Positions 9,126 through 17,831 of a DNA stretch of 64,000 nucleotides are shown here, piece by piece (position 1 is the first letter of the stretch; the number at the start of each line of letters is the position of its first letter). The translations under genes and the position numbers were made by a program. This DNA comes from Haloferula luteola (lineage in GTDB: Bacteria; Verrucomicrobiota; Verrucomicrobiia; Verrucomicrobiales; Akkermansiaceae): positions 124,001 to 188,000 of the forward strand of contig NZ_JACHFD010000004.1 in NCBI RefSeq assembly GCF_014201715.1. Reading direction: 5' to 3'. The notes beneath the pieces were generated by a model. That model worked only from the letters and a program-made list of their open reading frames with translations, was not told where the DNA came from and made no database searches.

Positions 9126-9833
9126 ATGAAATCCAGAAAACACACTATGATGGCCCCAAGCCTTGTCTTGTTGGGCTTCTCCGTCGCCTCCGCTGCCACC
9201 ATCAGCTGGAACTACGACAACAATGGAACTCTCGCGAGTTCCAACATTGCGGGCGTTGTGCCTGTCGATCATTGGAGCAATTCGTGGCCGGACAATCCGA
9301 CCATCGATCTTGTGGATGATACCGGAGCGGCCACGACTCTCGATATCACTACCGCGTCCAACAGTGGAAGTTGGTCTCAAGGTGGCCATCCGGGACAGGA
9401 CACTGACACGACCTACAATCGCGAGATGCTGAACGGCTATCTGAACGGCACTGGTGCGAATAGTAGCTCTGTGGAGATCAGCCAGGTGCCGTATGCGGTT
9501 TACGATCTCTACGTGTACTTCGCGTCGGACGACCACGCGCGCAGTGGCACGGTCACGGATGGCACCACGACGTTTAGCTTTGGGGTGCTCGATGGGATGG
9601 TTTCCGGTGGGAATGCCCTGTTGGTGGAGACCACCGATACGGGGACCGGTTATCCGGAGGCGAACTACGCGGTGTTTCGTGGATTGACCACAAGCTCGGT
9701 GACCCTCTCGACCAGTTTCATGAATGCTGGGGAGTATGGCGGCATCGCCGGATTCCAGGTGGTTTCGGTGCCGGAGCCTTCGGTGGTGCTTCTCGGCGCA
9801 CTCGGGATCTTGGGCATTCGCCGTCGGCGCTGA
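9126..9833 (+). CDS. PEP-CTERM protein made of a single shared secreted module
   Basis: 235 residues. The signal peptide ends near SVASA, and one copy of the WNYD-type module (nt 9196-9767) is shared with the genes on both sides. The end is a canonical PEP-CTERM signal: VPEPS, a hydrophobic helix and a final RRRR-type basic cluster. PEP-CTERM proteins are recognised by an exosortase, cleaved, and released or attached to the surface. The local exosortase at 37138-38553 has a different neighbour substrate and may not be the one acting here. The function of the module is unknown; sugar binding is a guess from its GH27 context. The gene lies 24 bases after the GH27 gene and is probably co-transcribed. 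Confidence 0.85.
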   Translation: MKSRKHTMMAPSLVLLGFSVASAATISWNYDNNGTLASSNIAGVVPVDHWSNSWPDNPTIDLVDDTGAATTLDITTASNSGSWSQGGHPGQDTDTTYNREMLNGYLNGTGANSSSVEISQVPYAVYDLYVYFASDDHARSGTVTDGTTTFSFGVLDGMVSGGNALLVETTDTGTGYPEANYAVFRGLTTSSVTLSTSFMNAGEYGGIAGFQVVSVPEPSVVLLGALGILGIRRRR

Positions 9834-9843
9834 GATTTCAGGG

Positions 9844-9865
9844 GCCACCACGCATCGGTGGTGGC
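9844..9865 (+). terminator. Terminator-like hairpin after the PEP-CTERM gene
   Basis: GCCACCAC and GTGGTGGC form an 8-bp stem with a 6-base loop, followed by a C/T-rich tract (TCCTCTTCTCTTCTT) rather than pure T. An in-frame GTG at 9858 lies inside this stem, which argues against it as a start for the next gene and favours ATG 9897. Confidence 0.6.
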
Positions 9866-9896
9866 TCCTCTTCTCTTCTTACCCTTTTGCAAACCC

Positions 9897-12281
9897 ATGA
9901 AAGCTCCCATACTCTTCTTGCTGGGCTTAGTTCTGCACGCCCAGGCGGATACGGTCAGCTGGAACTACGATCGTTACGGAACGGTGAATGGCGACCGGAT
10001 TGCCGGTGTGGAACCCGTTGCGAACTGGAACAACTCGTGGCCGGACAATCCGGTGACGAATTTGATCGATGACTCTGGAGAGGTGACCTCTCTCGACCTG
10101 ACGGTGACCTCGTTCAATGGATGGACCGTCAACAATCCCCAGGGGAATCCTGGTGTGGATGGGGACGGAACTTATAACCGGGAGCTGCTGAACGGCTATC
10201 TCAATGCGGGTCAGGCTGCCTGGAGCCCGAATCCCACCTTCACTTCGGTGCAGCTCACCCAAATTCCGTACGCCAGCTACCGGATCATTGTCTATTTCTC
10301 CTCGGATGTGGCAGGTCGGGAGGGGGACGTGAGTGACGGAACCACGACCTATTCCTTCAACTCTCTGGGTCCCGCGAGTGTGAGTGGGACGGATGCCGTG
10401 TTTGCGGAGACCACCGATGGAGAGGGGACGTATGGAACGGCGGCGAACTATGCCGTGTTCGACGGCCTGACGGGATCGTCCCAGACCATCACGGTGCAAA
10501 TGCGCGATGATGACGAATGGGGGGGCATTGCGGGATTTCAGGTAGTGGCTCATGTCGGGTCCCTGCCGGAATTCGGATCTCAACCGGAGAATCAAGCGGT
10601 GGCGGTGGATGGAGTGGCCACGTTTGCAGCGGGAGTGACCGCCGATCCTGCGCCAACGGTGCAGTGGCAGTTTTCGGCCGATGGGGTGAGCAACTGGATG
10701 GATCTGGATTTTGAGACCTTCACGACCTTGGAGCTGTTTGCAGTCCAGCCATCGGATGTCGGGTATTACCGATTGGTGGCGACGAACGAGAATGGCACGG
10801 CGGAAAGTGACGCGGCATATCTGGACGTGTATTATGCTGTTCCCGAGTTCTTTGAGCAGCCGGTGGACACCTACGCGGTCGAAGGCTCAACTGTCGAGCT
10901 GACCGGAGATGCTTACACGTATGGAAACCCGGGGTATCAGTGGTTCAAGGACGGTGAGGCGATTCCGGGGGAGACGGACGTTTCCTTGATATTGACGGGA
11001 GTGAGCTCGACGGATGACGGGGAGTATTACCTGAGGGTCACCGACGATGTGGAACTAGGCCTGTTTGCGGATTCGGTGGTGGTGGAGGTGCGCACGTTTG
11101 CAGCTTGGGACGGGCTGGTGAGCGATGATCCGTTTGCAGGGAGTGCTGGATATGTCACGGGTGAGTTGCCCGTGCAGGAGCCGGTGATCGAGGGGTATGA
11201 AGGAGCCTGGACCGATGTGGACTTCGGGGATGCCGAACCTGAAGTGCTTGAGGGGTCGTTGGTCTATGCGGATCCCTACTATCTGGGCTCATCGGGTGAC
11301 CGCGTGGGAAAGGTCGCGGATGCTGCTGGAATCGACGTCACCAACAGTGGGCGGGTCTTTCGGGAGTTGGCACCGGCGCTGAGGGTGGGCGCGAATACGA
11401 CGGGAGTTCGCTACCTGAGCTGGATCTATCAAAACGGCAACGAAGGGGCCGCGGATGCCCCGACGGTTCATTCGGTGCTCTCTTTGTATCGCAACACGGG
11501 AGGAGCGAATCCTTCGGGAGACGCGGCTTCGCGGGTGTTCGAAGCGGGCATTTCGGATGTCGACTTTGGCATGACCCACTATGGATTCCGTTGCAATGAC
11601 CTGACGATTGGCGATTTGGGTGTGGAACTGGACGCCGGGGTGCACCTTTTCGTGGTGAAGTTCGACCTGAGTGCGGATTTTCTGGGCGACAAGGTCACGG
11701 TATGGCTCGACCCCGATCTGGGGAGTGGAGAACCGACGGGAGGGACGGAGTTGGTGGACTTGGATTTGGCCTTCGATTCGCTCGCATTTTCCGACTACGG
11801 GAGCAATTCGATGGCGTGGGATGAGGTGCGATGGGGCAGCAGCTTTGATAGCGTGACGCTCAACCCGAATCCCCCTGCTGGGTTTGCGGCGTGGATCGCG
11901 GGTTATCCGGGAGTGGGGGAATTGGACGGTCCCGATGATGCTGCTGATGGTGACGGCCTGGGCAATGCGCTGGAGAACTACTTCGGCACGGACCCAACGG
12001 TCATGGACGGAGGATGGAGTTCGGTTCAGGCATCTTCGGCTGCTCTGGCATGGGTGCATCCGCTGAATGCGATGCCCGCGGGTGATCTGGAGGTGGCGTA
12101 TGAATGGTCCACAGACCTGAATACCTGGTGGGAAAGTGGCGCATCGGATGGCGTGCGGACCGTGACCTTGGTGCGGAGTGATGGCAGTCCGACCGCGGGG
12201 ATGACGACGGTGACGGCGTCATGGAGTGGCGTCGCTCCGGCGGGCTGCTTTGTCCGGGTGGTGGCCCAATGGGTTCCCTGA
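9897..12281 (+). CDS. Large secreted multidomain protein: shared module, Ig-like domains, LamG-like region, calcium-type tail
   Basis: 794 residues from ATG 9897, which gives a good signal peptide (MKAPILFLLGLVLHAQAD). The order is: a shared WNYDRYG module (nt 9949-10560); two Ig-like domains (PTVQWQFSADG..DVGYYRLVATN and PGYQWFKDGEAIPG..DDGEYYLRVTD); a region of about 250 residues resembling concanavalin/LamG-type beta sandwiches (about nt 11190-11870); and a segment with DDAADGDGLGNALENYFGTDP, a calcium-loop pattern frequent in Verrucomicrobia surface proteins. No catalytic motif or PEP-CTERM signal is seen. It probably binds a polymer or the cell surface. The N-terminal module is also close at DNA level to that of the GH27 gene at 6672, which suggests recent duplication. 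Confidence 0.85.
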   Translation: MKAPILFLLGLVLHAQADTVSWNYDRYGTVNGDRIAGVEPVANWNNSWPDNPVTNLIDDSGEVTSLDLTVTSFNGWTVNNPQGNPGVDGDGTYNRELLNGYLNAGQAAWSPNPTFTSVQLTQIPYASYRIIVYFSSDVAGREGDVSDGTTTYSFNSLGPASVSGTDAVFAETTDGEGTYGTAANYAVFDGLTGSSQTITVQMRDDDEWGGIAGFQVVAHVGSLPEFGSQPENQAVAVDGVATFAAGVTADPAPTVQWQFSADGVSNWMDLDFETFTTLELFAVQPSDVGYYRLVATNENGTAESDAAYLDVYYAVPEFFEQPVDTYAVEGSTVELTGDAYTYGNPGYQWFKDGEAIPGETDVSLILTGVSSTDDGEYYLRVTDDVELGLFADSVVVEVRTFAAWDGLVSDDPFAGSAGYVTGELPVQEPVIEGYEGAWTDVDFGDAEPEVLEGSLVYADPYYLGSSGDRVGKVADAAGIDVTNSGRVFRELAPALRVGANTTGVRYLSWIYQNGNEGAADAPTVHSVLSLYRNTGGANPSGDAASRVFEAGISDVDFGMTHYGFRCNDLTIGDLGVELDAGVHLFVVKFDLSADFLGDKVTVWLDPDLGSGEPTGGTELVDLDLAFDSLAFSDYGSNSMAWDEVRWGSSFDSVTLNPNPPAGFAAWIAGYPGVGELDGPDDAADGDGLGNALENYFGTDPTVMDGGWSSVQASSAALAWVHPLNAMPAGDLEVAYEWSTDLNTWWESGASDGVRTVTLVRSDGSPTAGMTTVTASWSGVAPAGCFVRVVAQWVP

Positions 12282-12305
12282 GGAGATTTTTCTCGGAGGG
12301 TTCGG

Positions 12306-12345
12306 ACCGCTCTTCGCCCCGCATGGGGGGTGGGGAGCGGTTTTT
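12306..12345 (+). terminator. Rho-independent terminator
   Basis: ACCGCTC (12306-12312) pairs with GAGCGGT (12335-12341), enclosing an inner CCCC/GGGG stem. TTTTT follows at 12341-12345. It ends the GH27/module transcript. Confidence 0.85.
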
Positions 12346-12430
12346 GGCTGGTGGGGTGGAGGAGACGGAGGGTGAAGGCGTTTGATCTGGTCACGGGGCG
12401 GTGCCGCTGGTGAATTGGGCGGCGCAACGG

Positions 12431-13837
12431 ATGGAAATCGTCAAGACCTTGATCAAGGTGATCGTGATCGCCTTCGTCTATCTCGGACTCGGGCCGGCAC
12501 TCGGTGTGATGATGAAGGGGCGGGATGGCCTGCGGCGTTTCCTGTTGGGTTTCTTGGCGTTTGAGTTGGTCCGCCCGCCGTCGGATTTCACTTTGATGCT
12601 GTATTCGATCGAGACCTACCGGGGGCACACGAAAGGATTCGAATTCAACTTTCTCGAGGCGATTGCGATGGGTTTCGCGGTGGCGGCGATTCTAGAGAAG
12701 CGGAAGGATTTTCGGTACTTACCGCCGGGGTTGGGGGCTTGGTTGTTGTGGATCGGTGCTTCGCTGGTGTCGGTGGTGGCGGCCTTGGAGCCGCTGTATG
12801 TTTTCATGCCGGCCTTCAAGTATCTGAAGATGGCCTTCATTTGGGTCGGGGTGTTCGCGGCTGTTCGCGATATGAAGGATGTGCTGGCATTGATGCGCGG
12901 GTTTGCGGTGGCGTTGATCGTGCAGGTGATCGTGTGTCTGTGGGGGCGCTATGTGCAGGGGGGGTTCCGGGTGATGGGATGGTTCGAGCACCAGAACCCG
13001 ATGGCGATGTGGTCCTACATGGTCGCGTTTCCGTTATTGGCGTTGGCCATTTCGAAGGAGACGAAGATGAAGGACGTGGGGTTGTTTTTCGCGGCTTTTG
13101 GGTCGGCGGGATTGGTGGTGGTGTTGTCGGTGTCTCGGGCGTCGCTGGCGGCCTTTGGGTTGGGTGCTGCGTTGGTGATGTTGGGCTCGTTTGTCCACGG
13201 GTTTACAGTGCGACGGGTCAGCTTGGGGCTGGCGGGAGCGATCGGGGGATTGGTGGTGATTGGGGTGGCGGCGGATACTTTCATGGCGCGGATGGAGGGT
13301 GGTGATGACTCTCCGGAGAACGATCTGCGCTATGCTCTGAATCAGCAGTCGGCGGCGATGTTCCATGATCACCCCATGACGGGCATTGGCTGGAACAATT
13401 TCGGGCTGGCGAATAGCCGGCCACGGGGAACGAAGTATTCGGAGGTTTTGGAGAACTGGGAGCGCAATCGAGGTCGCAATATTTACCCGGAGAATTTCCA
13501 GAAGAATCCGCTGACGGAGAGCTTGTACTGGCTGATGCTGGCGGAGAACGGCGCGTTGGGATTCGGGACGTTCCTGCTGATCGTGGCGCTGACGATGGGG
13601 TACGGAATTCGCTCAACGGTGGCGTTTTGGAGGACCCCGGCGGGATTGTTCCTAATGGGGATGACGATCTCACTCGCCGTCACGTACTTCCATGGCCAGG
13701 TGGAGCGTGTCTTGACTCAGACCAAAAACCTCACCACCTGGGTGATTTTCTGCGCGATCGTGGCGCGAGGAGAGTGGTGGCGCCGAGAGGCGAAGAAGGC
13801 GCGGAAGGCGGCGCGCCTTACGGCGAGGGCGAGCTGA
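12431..13837 (+). CDS. O-antigen ligase/polymerase-like membrane protein (Wzy_C type)
   Basis: About 468 residues from ATG 12431; GTG 12401 is an alternative with ten more codons. It is very hydrophobic, with roughly 10-12 predicted transmembrane segments. A long loop between late helices carries the DHPMTGIGWNNF motif typical of the Wzy_C/O-antigen ligase family (H..TGxGxGNF-like). After it the ENGALGFGTFLLI string matches the usual following helix. This family polymerises or ligates lipid-linked glycan repeats at the outer face of the inner membrane. The gene faces the polysaccharide export operon and overlaps its last gene tail to tail by 20 bases, so it is the likely polymerase for that system. 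Confidence 0.85.
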   Translation: MEIVKTLIKVIVIAFVYLGLGPALGVMMKGRDGLRRFLLGFLAFELVRPPSDFTLMLYSIETYRGHTKGFEFNFLEAIAMGFAVAAILEKRKDFRYLPPGLGAWLLWIGASLVSVVAALEPLYVFMPAFKYLKMAFIWVGVFAAVRDMKDVLALMRGFAVALIVQVIVCLWGRYVQGGFRVMGWFEHQNPMAMWSYMVAFPLLALAISKETKMKDVGLFFAAFGSAGLVVVLSVSRASLAAFGLGAALVMLGSFVHGFTVRRVSLGLAGAIGGLVVIGVAADTFMARMEGGDDSPENDLRYALNQQSAAMFHDHPMTGIGWNNFGLANSRPRGTKYSEVLENWERNRGRNIYPENFQKNPLTESLYWLMLAENGALGFGTFLLIVALTMGYGIRSTVAFWRTPAGLFLMGMTISLAVTYFHGQVERVLTQTKNLTTWVIFCAIVARGEWWRREAKKARKAARLTARAS

Positions 13838-14897
13838 GCGGAATGCTGATGACGGGATCCGCATCGCTGCCTGCGACGCGTGAGCCTTCGCCGGAGGCAA
13901 TGGTGCGTGCGGCGGTGCGGAAGACGTCTTTCACGGTGGTTTCGAGGACGCCCAAGGGCCGCTTGGGAACCCAGACGATGTCACCCGGTTGGAGGAGGAC
14001 GTCCGTGTCCTTGCCGGTAAGGATGGCGTTCAGGTCAACGATGGCAGCCTGGGGTTGGTCGAGAGAACCGCGCACGATGACGATCTGGCGGGTGTAGGCC
14101 CCCGGGGCGGGGCCGCGGCCTTGGGCGATGCAGTCGATGAGGGTGAGGGACTCTTTGTAGCCAACGGCTTGAGGGGCGGCAACGGCGCCGAGGAGAAGGA
14201 CGGTGGAGCTCGTTGCCGATGGAAGGTAGATGTAGTCGTTGTGGCGGAGGTAGATGTTTTGGGAGGTATCTCCACCTTGGACGAGTCTTTCGAAGTTGAC
14301 GGGGAGGATTTCGCCGTCGCGGATGACGATGCTATTGGAAAGGTCAGCGAGTTCTTCGGTGAAACCGGAGAATCCAGAGGTGAAAAGACCTCCGGCACCT
14401 GAGATGGCTTCGATCAGGGTGGTGGGTTGGCGCAGCGGGTAGAGGCCGGGTTTGAAGACGCGACCGAGGATCCAGTAGCGGCGGGATCGGACTTCAACGA
14501 GCGAGACGTTGACGAGGGGTTGGGTGTAGTCGCGCTTGAGGGCTTGAGTGAGTTTATCGGCGAATTGCCGTTGGGTCAGGCCCTCGGCCTTCACTCCGCC
14601 AGCGAGGTTGTAGTAGACCATGCCATCGGGCATGACGAAGGTGCGCGCGAGAGTTCCTGAGACTTCAGCGATCTCGATTTCGAGAATGTCGCCGGGGCCG
14701 AGAAGATAGGGGTCGCGTGGTGGCTGGAGCAACGATGCGTCCGGCTTCCGGTTGATCTTCACGTTGGTGAAGGTCAGGTTGCGGACCGTTTGATCGGTGG
14801 TGCGGGCATCGAAGTCCTCACCAGGAATGAGCTGATTGCAAGAGCTCGCGAAGAGGCAAATCCAGGCGAGAAGGAGAAAAAGGAGAGAGCGCGTCAC
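13818..14897 (-). CDS. Polysaccharide export lipoprotein (Wza/OPX family, SLBB)
   Basis: 359 residues. GTG 14897 is chosen because it overlaps the upstream stop by 4 bases (GTGA) and puts a lipobox (LFASS-Cys) after a hydrophobic start; the longer frame from 15002 would lose this. A Poly_export domain (DPYLLGPGDILEIEIAEVSGTLARTF) is followed by two SLBB-type units (RRYWILGRVFKPGLYPL and VLLLGAVAAPQAVGY). OPX lipoproteins form or gate the outer-membrane channel for exopolysaccharide. It is the last gene of the operon and is paired with a second OPX-like gene just upstream. Confidence 0.9.
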   Translation of the reverse strand: MTRSLLFLLLAWICLFASSCNQLIPGEDFDARTTDQTVRNLTFTNVKINRKPDASLLQPPRDPYLLGPGDILEIEIAEVSGTLARTFVMPDGMVYYNLAGGVKAEGLTQRQFADKLTQALKRDYTQPLVNVSLVEVRSRRYWILGRVFKPGLYPLRQPTTLIEAISGAGGLFTSGFSGFTEELADLSNSIVIRDGEILPVNFERLVQGGDTSQNIYLRHNDYIYLPSATSSTVLLLGAVAAPQAVGYKESLTLIDCIAQGRGPAPGAYTRQIVIVRGSLDQPQAAIVDLNAILTGKDTDVLLQPGDIVWVPKRPLGVLETTVKDVFRTAARTIASGEGSRVAGSDADPVISIPLSSPSP

Positions 14898-15877
14898 GGA
14901 TCGGTGAGGATGGGGTCGACGTTGACATTCACCCAGGTGGAGGCGGCGCTGGTGGCGAAAGCGGAGAGGGCGAGCTTCAGGATGTCTTCGGCTTCGGCCC
15001 ACGGACGGTCGGCGACGTAGATGATGTCCTTCGGCAGGATCTTGAAGTCGACGGTCTTGGCGGCGAGGATGTCACGGAGGCTGACGACGTGGGTCTCCGG
15101 CTCGGTGAAGCTGCCACGGATGACGAGGACGCGATCGGTCCAGGCGCGGTCGGTGAAGCCACCCCGGCGGGAGATGGCGGCGACGACGGAAGCGTCGTTG
15201 GTCATGCCTTGTACTCCGGGGGCATTGACCGCCCCCAGGACGTAGTAGTCATTGGAAATGGTGGAGGCGATGAAGATGAAGTCGTTTGGCTCCAACTGGA
15301 TGTTTTGGGTCATGTCGCCATCCTGGAAGAGCTTGCGAAAATCGACGGGGAGGTGCTCACCGCGTCGTGAAATGAAGGAGCGGTCGTAGTCGGCGAGTTC
15401 GACGGTTTTGCGTTCGAAGAGGCCGGTTTCGATGCCTCCAGCGTTGGCGACGGCTTCGACGAGGGTGATTGGGCGCTCGAGGGTGACGACACCCTTTTGG
15501 AGGACTTTGCCGAGGATGGTGAAGCGCTTGGAGCCGACTTCCTGGGGAGTGATGATGACGCGTGGCGATTTGAAGTGTCCGCCCAGAGCCTTTTCGATCT
15601 CGATGCGTGCTTCATCAATGGTGAGGCCCGCCACATTGACGTTTTGAGCTTGAAGATAGCTGATGGTTCCATCGGGAGCGATGCGGAAGCCAGGACGATC
15701 GAGTTCCGGCCGTCCGAAAAGGGAGAAGTTGATGACATCTCCGGCGCCGAGCTCGTAGCGCTCCCGCCACGAGGAGGTATCGGCCTGGTTTCCTGGCACA
15801 CCCTGGCTGTCCTGGGCCGGAAGAGAGCCGGTGAGGAGGATAGAAAGGAGCAGGAGCAGGCATCCGAGGCGTGGCAT
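14894..15877 (-). CDS. Polysaccharide export protein (OPX-like, SLBB), non-lipidated
   Basis: 327 residues. A signal peptide ends near GSLPAQD with no lipobox Cys. A Poly_export domain starts at YELGAGDVINFSLFGRPEL, and SLBB-like units follow (RFTILGKVLQKGVVTL, then YYVLGAVNAPGVQGM). It resembles the downstream lipoprotein throughout, so the two probably arose by duplication. The lack of lipidation suggests a periplasmic or accessory position beside the lipidated partner. There are 8 bases to the chain-length gene upstream. Confidence 0.88.
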   Translation of the reverse strand: MPRLGCLLLLLSILLTGSLPAQDSQGVPGNQADTSSWRERYELGAGDVINFSLFGRPELDRPGFRIAPDGTISYLQAQNVNVAGLTIDEARIEIEKALGGHFKSPRVIITPQEVGSKRFTILGKVLQKGVVTLERPITLVEAVANAGGIETGLFERKTVELADYDRSFISRRGEHLPVDFRKLFQDGDMTQNIQLEPNDFIFIASTISNDYYVLGAVNAPGVQGMTNDASVVAAISRRGGFTDRAWTDRVLVIRGSFTEPETHVVSLRDILAAKTVDFKILPKDIIYVADRPWAEAEDILKLALSAFATSAASTWVNVNVDPILTDP

Positions 15878-15885
15878 GACGGAGG

Positions 15886-17829
15886 TCAGGACAGTTGGCG
15901 GGTGACGAGGAGGGAGAGCTTGTCGGCGAGGACCCGGAAGAGGCCTTTTGCGGGCTCAAGGATGACGAGGGTTCCCTGGCAGGGGGGCAGATAGGCGGTC
16001 GCGAGGTGGGCGGTTTCCTGGTAGTCGCGAAGGGAATGCTTATCGCCCCGAATCAGCGCGAGCCAGCCCTCGAGTTCGGTGAGGATGTCGCGATCGGGGA
16101 GAGCGGGCAGGCCGGAGGCTCGCAGCAGTTTGACGGAACCCTCGGAGAGTTCGGAGGTCCAAAGGAGGCCCTCAGGGGCGGCTTGCCCGGACCACAGGGA
16201 ATCGGGTGTGAAATCGACCACGGGGATGGGTTCGGAGGCGTCGTCCTTCATGGCGCGGCCGAGGGATCGCCAGAAGTCTCGCTCGGTGGCGGGGTCGACG
16301 GCGTCGGTCCAGATCAACAGGGTGCCACGGCGGGAGAGGGCGCGGGAAAGATTGGCGAGCCAAAAGTCCTGGTAGTCCGCACTGACGGCTTCGCCAGCGC
16401 CCTGAGGGAGGGCGTAAAAGAGGGGTGCACGGGTGGTGGCACAGCATTCGAGGGCGGAGCGCCGGGTGCTGCGGTGGGTGAAAAGGAGACAAAGTGCCAT
16501 GGTGAATCCGGCTCCTGCGAGGCTGCCGGCGCCACCGAGAAGGAGAGGTTTCTTGAGGCGGGAGGAAGGGATGATCTTGCGGGCATCCGGGGGTTGAAAG
16601 ATCTGCCAGTATCCCGGCGAACCGGTGGCAAAGATCTCGGCCTCCTTACGCCGATTGCTCATCAGCGTGAGCTCCTGAATCCGGGAATCGCGCTTTTTAC
16701 GAAGTGCATCGTAGTTGCTGATGATGGCTGGGAATTCGGCCAGCCGCTGGGAGGTTTTGGCGCGAAGGGCTTCCAGGGACTGAATGCGACTGGTGGCTTG
16801 GATGAGATCGTTGCGGGCGGCAACGATGTCGAGGTAGAGCTGGTTGCCAAGTGAGGTGCCGGTGAAGGCATCCAGGGGCACATTCTGGCCGTCGCCGAGG
16901 TCCGTCAGCTGTCCTTCGAGGTAGCGGATGCTCTCGATCTTCGCCTGAACTAAGGGATTCTCGTCGGTGTAGGTCGAGCGAAGGTTGGCGAGTTCTTCGC
17001 GGGCTTCGCGCATGCGAAGTTCGAGAGGGCTCTGGTGGCGGATTTGCTCATCCAAATTGGCGAGTTTGGCCTGAAGGGCTTTTTCGCTGGTGCGGGCGTC
17101 CTCGAGCTGAAGATCGATCTGCGAAAGTTGGGAGAGGACCGCAGCGACCTGTGATTCGCCTCCGACGAAGTCGTTTTTCTGACAGAAGGCGAGGATTTCC
17201 TGATTGGTTTCGTCGATCTGCTTCTCGAGGCCGGCGACTTCCTTGGCGAGGAGGACGAGGACGCCGCGGGCTTCAGTCTGTTGCAGGCGTTTGGTGTACT
17301 CGCAGATTTCGGTGGCCCAGATGCCGGTGAAACGAAGGGCATCGTTGACGCCAATGGGCGAGTGGTAGGTGATGTAGAAGATATCGGTGGTGTCGAGCTG
17401 GCTGGCTTCGACATGAGAGGAAATCTGAGAGGGAGAGAGGTTGTTGCCGGATTTCTGCAGGGCGAGGTCGAGCGGCTCACCGGAGAGCAGGGTGGCGAGG
17501 AGCGTGGAATCGTTGAGGTCGGCGGGTCGGAAGGATTGGCCGATTTCAGAGGTTTGGACGTTCTGAGGAACGCGTCGTTTGATGAGGGCGACGGAGAGGG
17601 AGAAGGTTTGATGGGTGATGAGTTTGCCAACGAAGGCACCGATGACGCCGAAGACGATCATGCCCACCAAGATCCAGGGCCAACGATTCAGAATCCCAGC
17701 CAGCAAGCGGATGGGATCGACCGCGATCGGGAAGCGGAATTTGGGAGCTGGGGGGGTGGCCGAGGCCGGGGGGGGCGCGGCGGATTCCGTTCCGTCCGCC
17801 CCAGGGAGTTGGAGTCCGGGTGGCGACAT
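15886..17829 (-). CDS. Chain-length/co-polymerase protein (Wzz/GNVR type) with a degenerate C-terminal domain
   Basis: 647 residues. A Pro/Ala-rich cytoplasmic start comes before transmembrane helix 1 (PWILVGMIVFGVIGAFVG, about residues 50-70), a long periplasmic region with coiled coil (about 180-420), and helix 2 (about 430-455). The C-terminal part of about 180 residues sits where bacterial tyrosine kinases have their P-loop domain. Here it reads LLIWTDAVDPATERDFW with no GxxGxGK motif, so it cannot be a standard BY-kinase. Co-polymerases of this kind set chain length and link polymerase to the outer-membrane channel. The downstream OPX pair fits this role. Confidence 0.88.
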   Translation of the reverse strand: MSPPGLQLPGADGTESAAPPPASATPPAPKFRFPIAVDPIRLLAGILNRWPWILVGMIVFGVIGAFVGKLITHQTFSLSVALIKRRVPQNVQTSEIGQSFRPADLNDSTLLATLLSGEPLDLALQKSGNNLSPSQISSHVEASQLDTTDIFYITYHSPIGVNDALRFTGIWATEICEYTKRLQQTEARGVLVLLAKEVAGLEKQIDETNQEILAFCQKNDFVGGESQVAAVLSQLSQIDLQLEDARTSEKALQAKLANLDEQIRHQSPLELRMREAREELANLRSTYTDENPLVQAKIESIRYLEGQLTDLGDGQNVPLDAFTGTSLGNQLYLDIVAARNDLIQATSRIQSLEALRAKTSQRLAEFPAIISNYDALRKKRDSRIQELTLMSNRRKEAEIFATGSPGYWQIFQPPDARKIIPSSRLKKPLLLGGAGSLAGAGFTMALCLLFTHRSTRRSALECCATTRAPLFYALPQGAGEAVSADYQDFWLANLSRALSRRGTLLIWTDAVDPATERDFWRSLGRAMKDDASEPIPVVDFTPDSLWSGQAAPEGLLWTSELSEGSVKLLRASGLPALPDRDILTELEGWLALIRGDKHSLRDYQETAHLATAYLPPCQGTLVILEPAKGLFRVLADKLSLLVTRQLS

Positions 17830-17831
17830 GT

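Noticed and set aside
15895-16854. Plus-strand frame opposite the chain-length gene
   Set aside because: Gly-rich shadow with no domain; the co-polymerase is on the minus strand.
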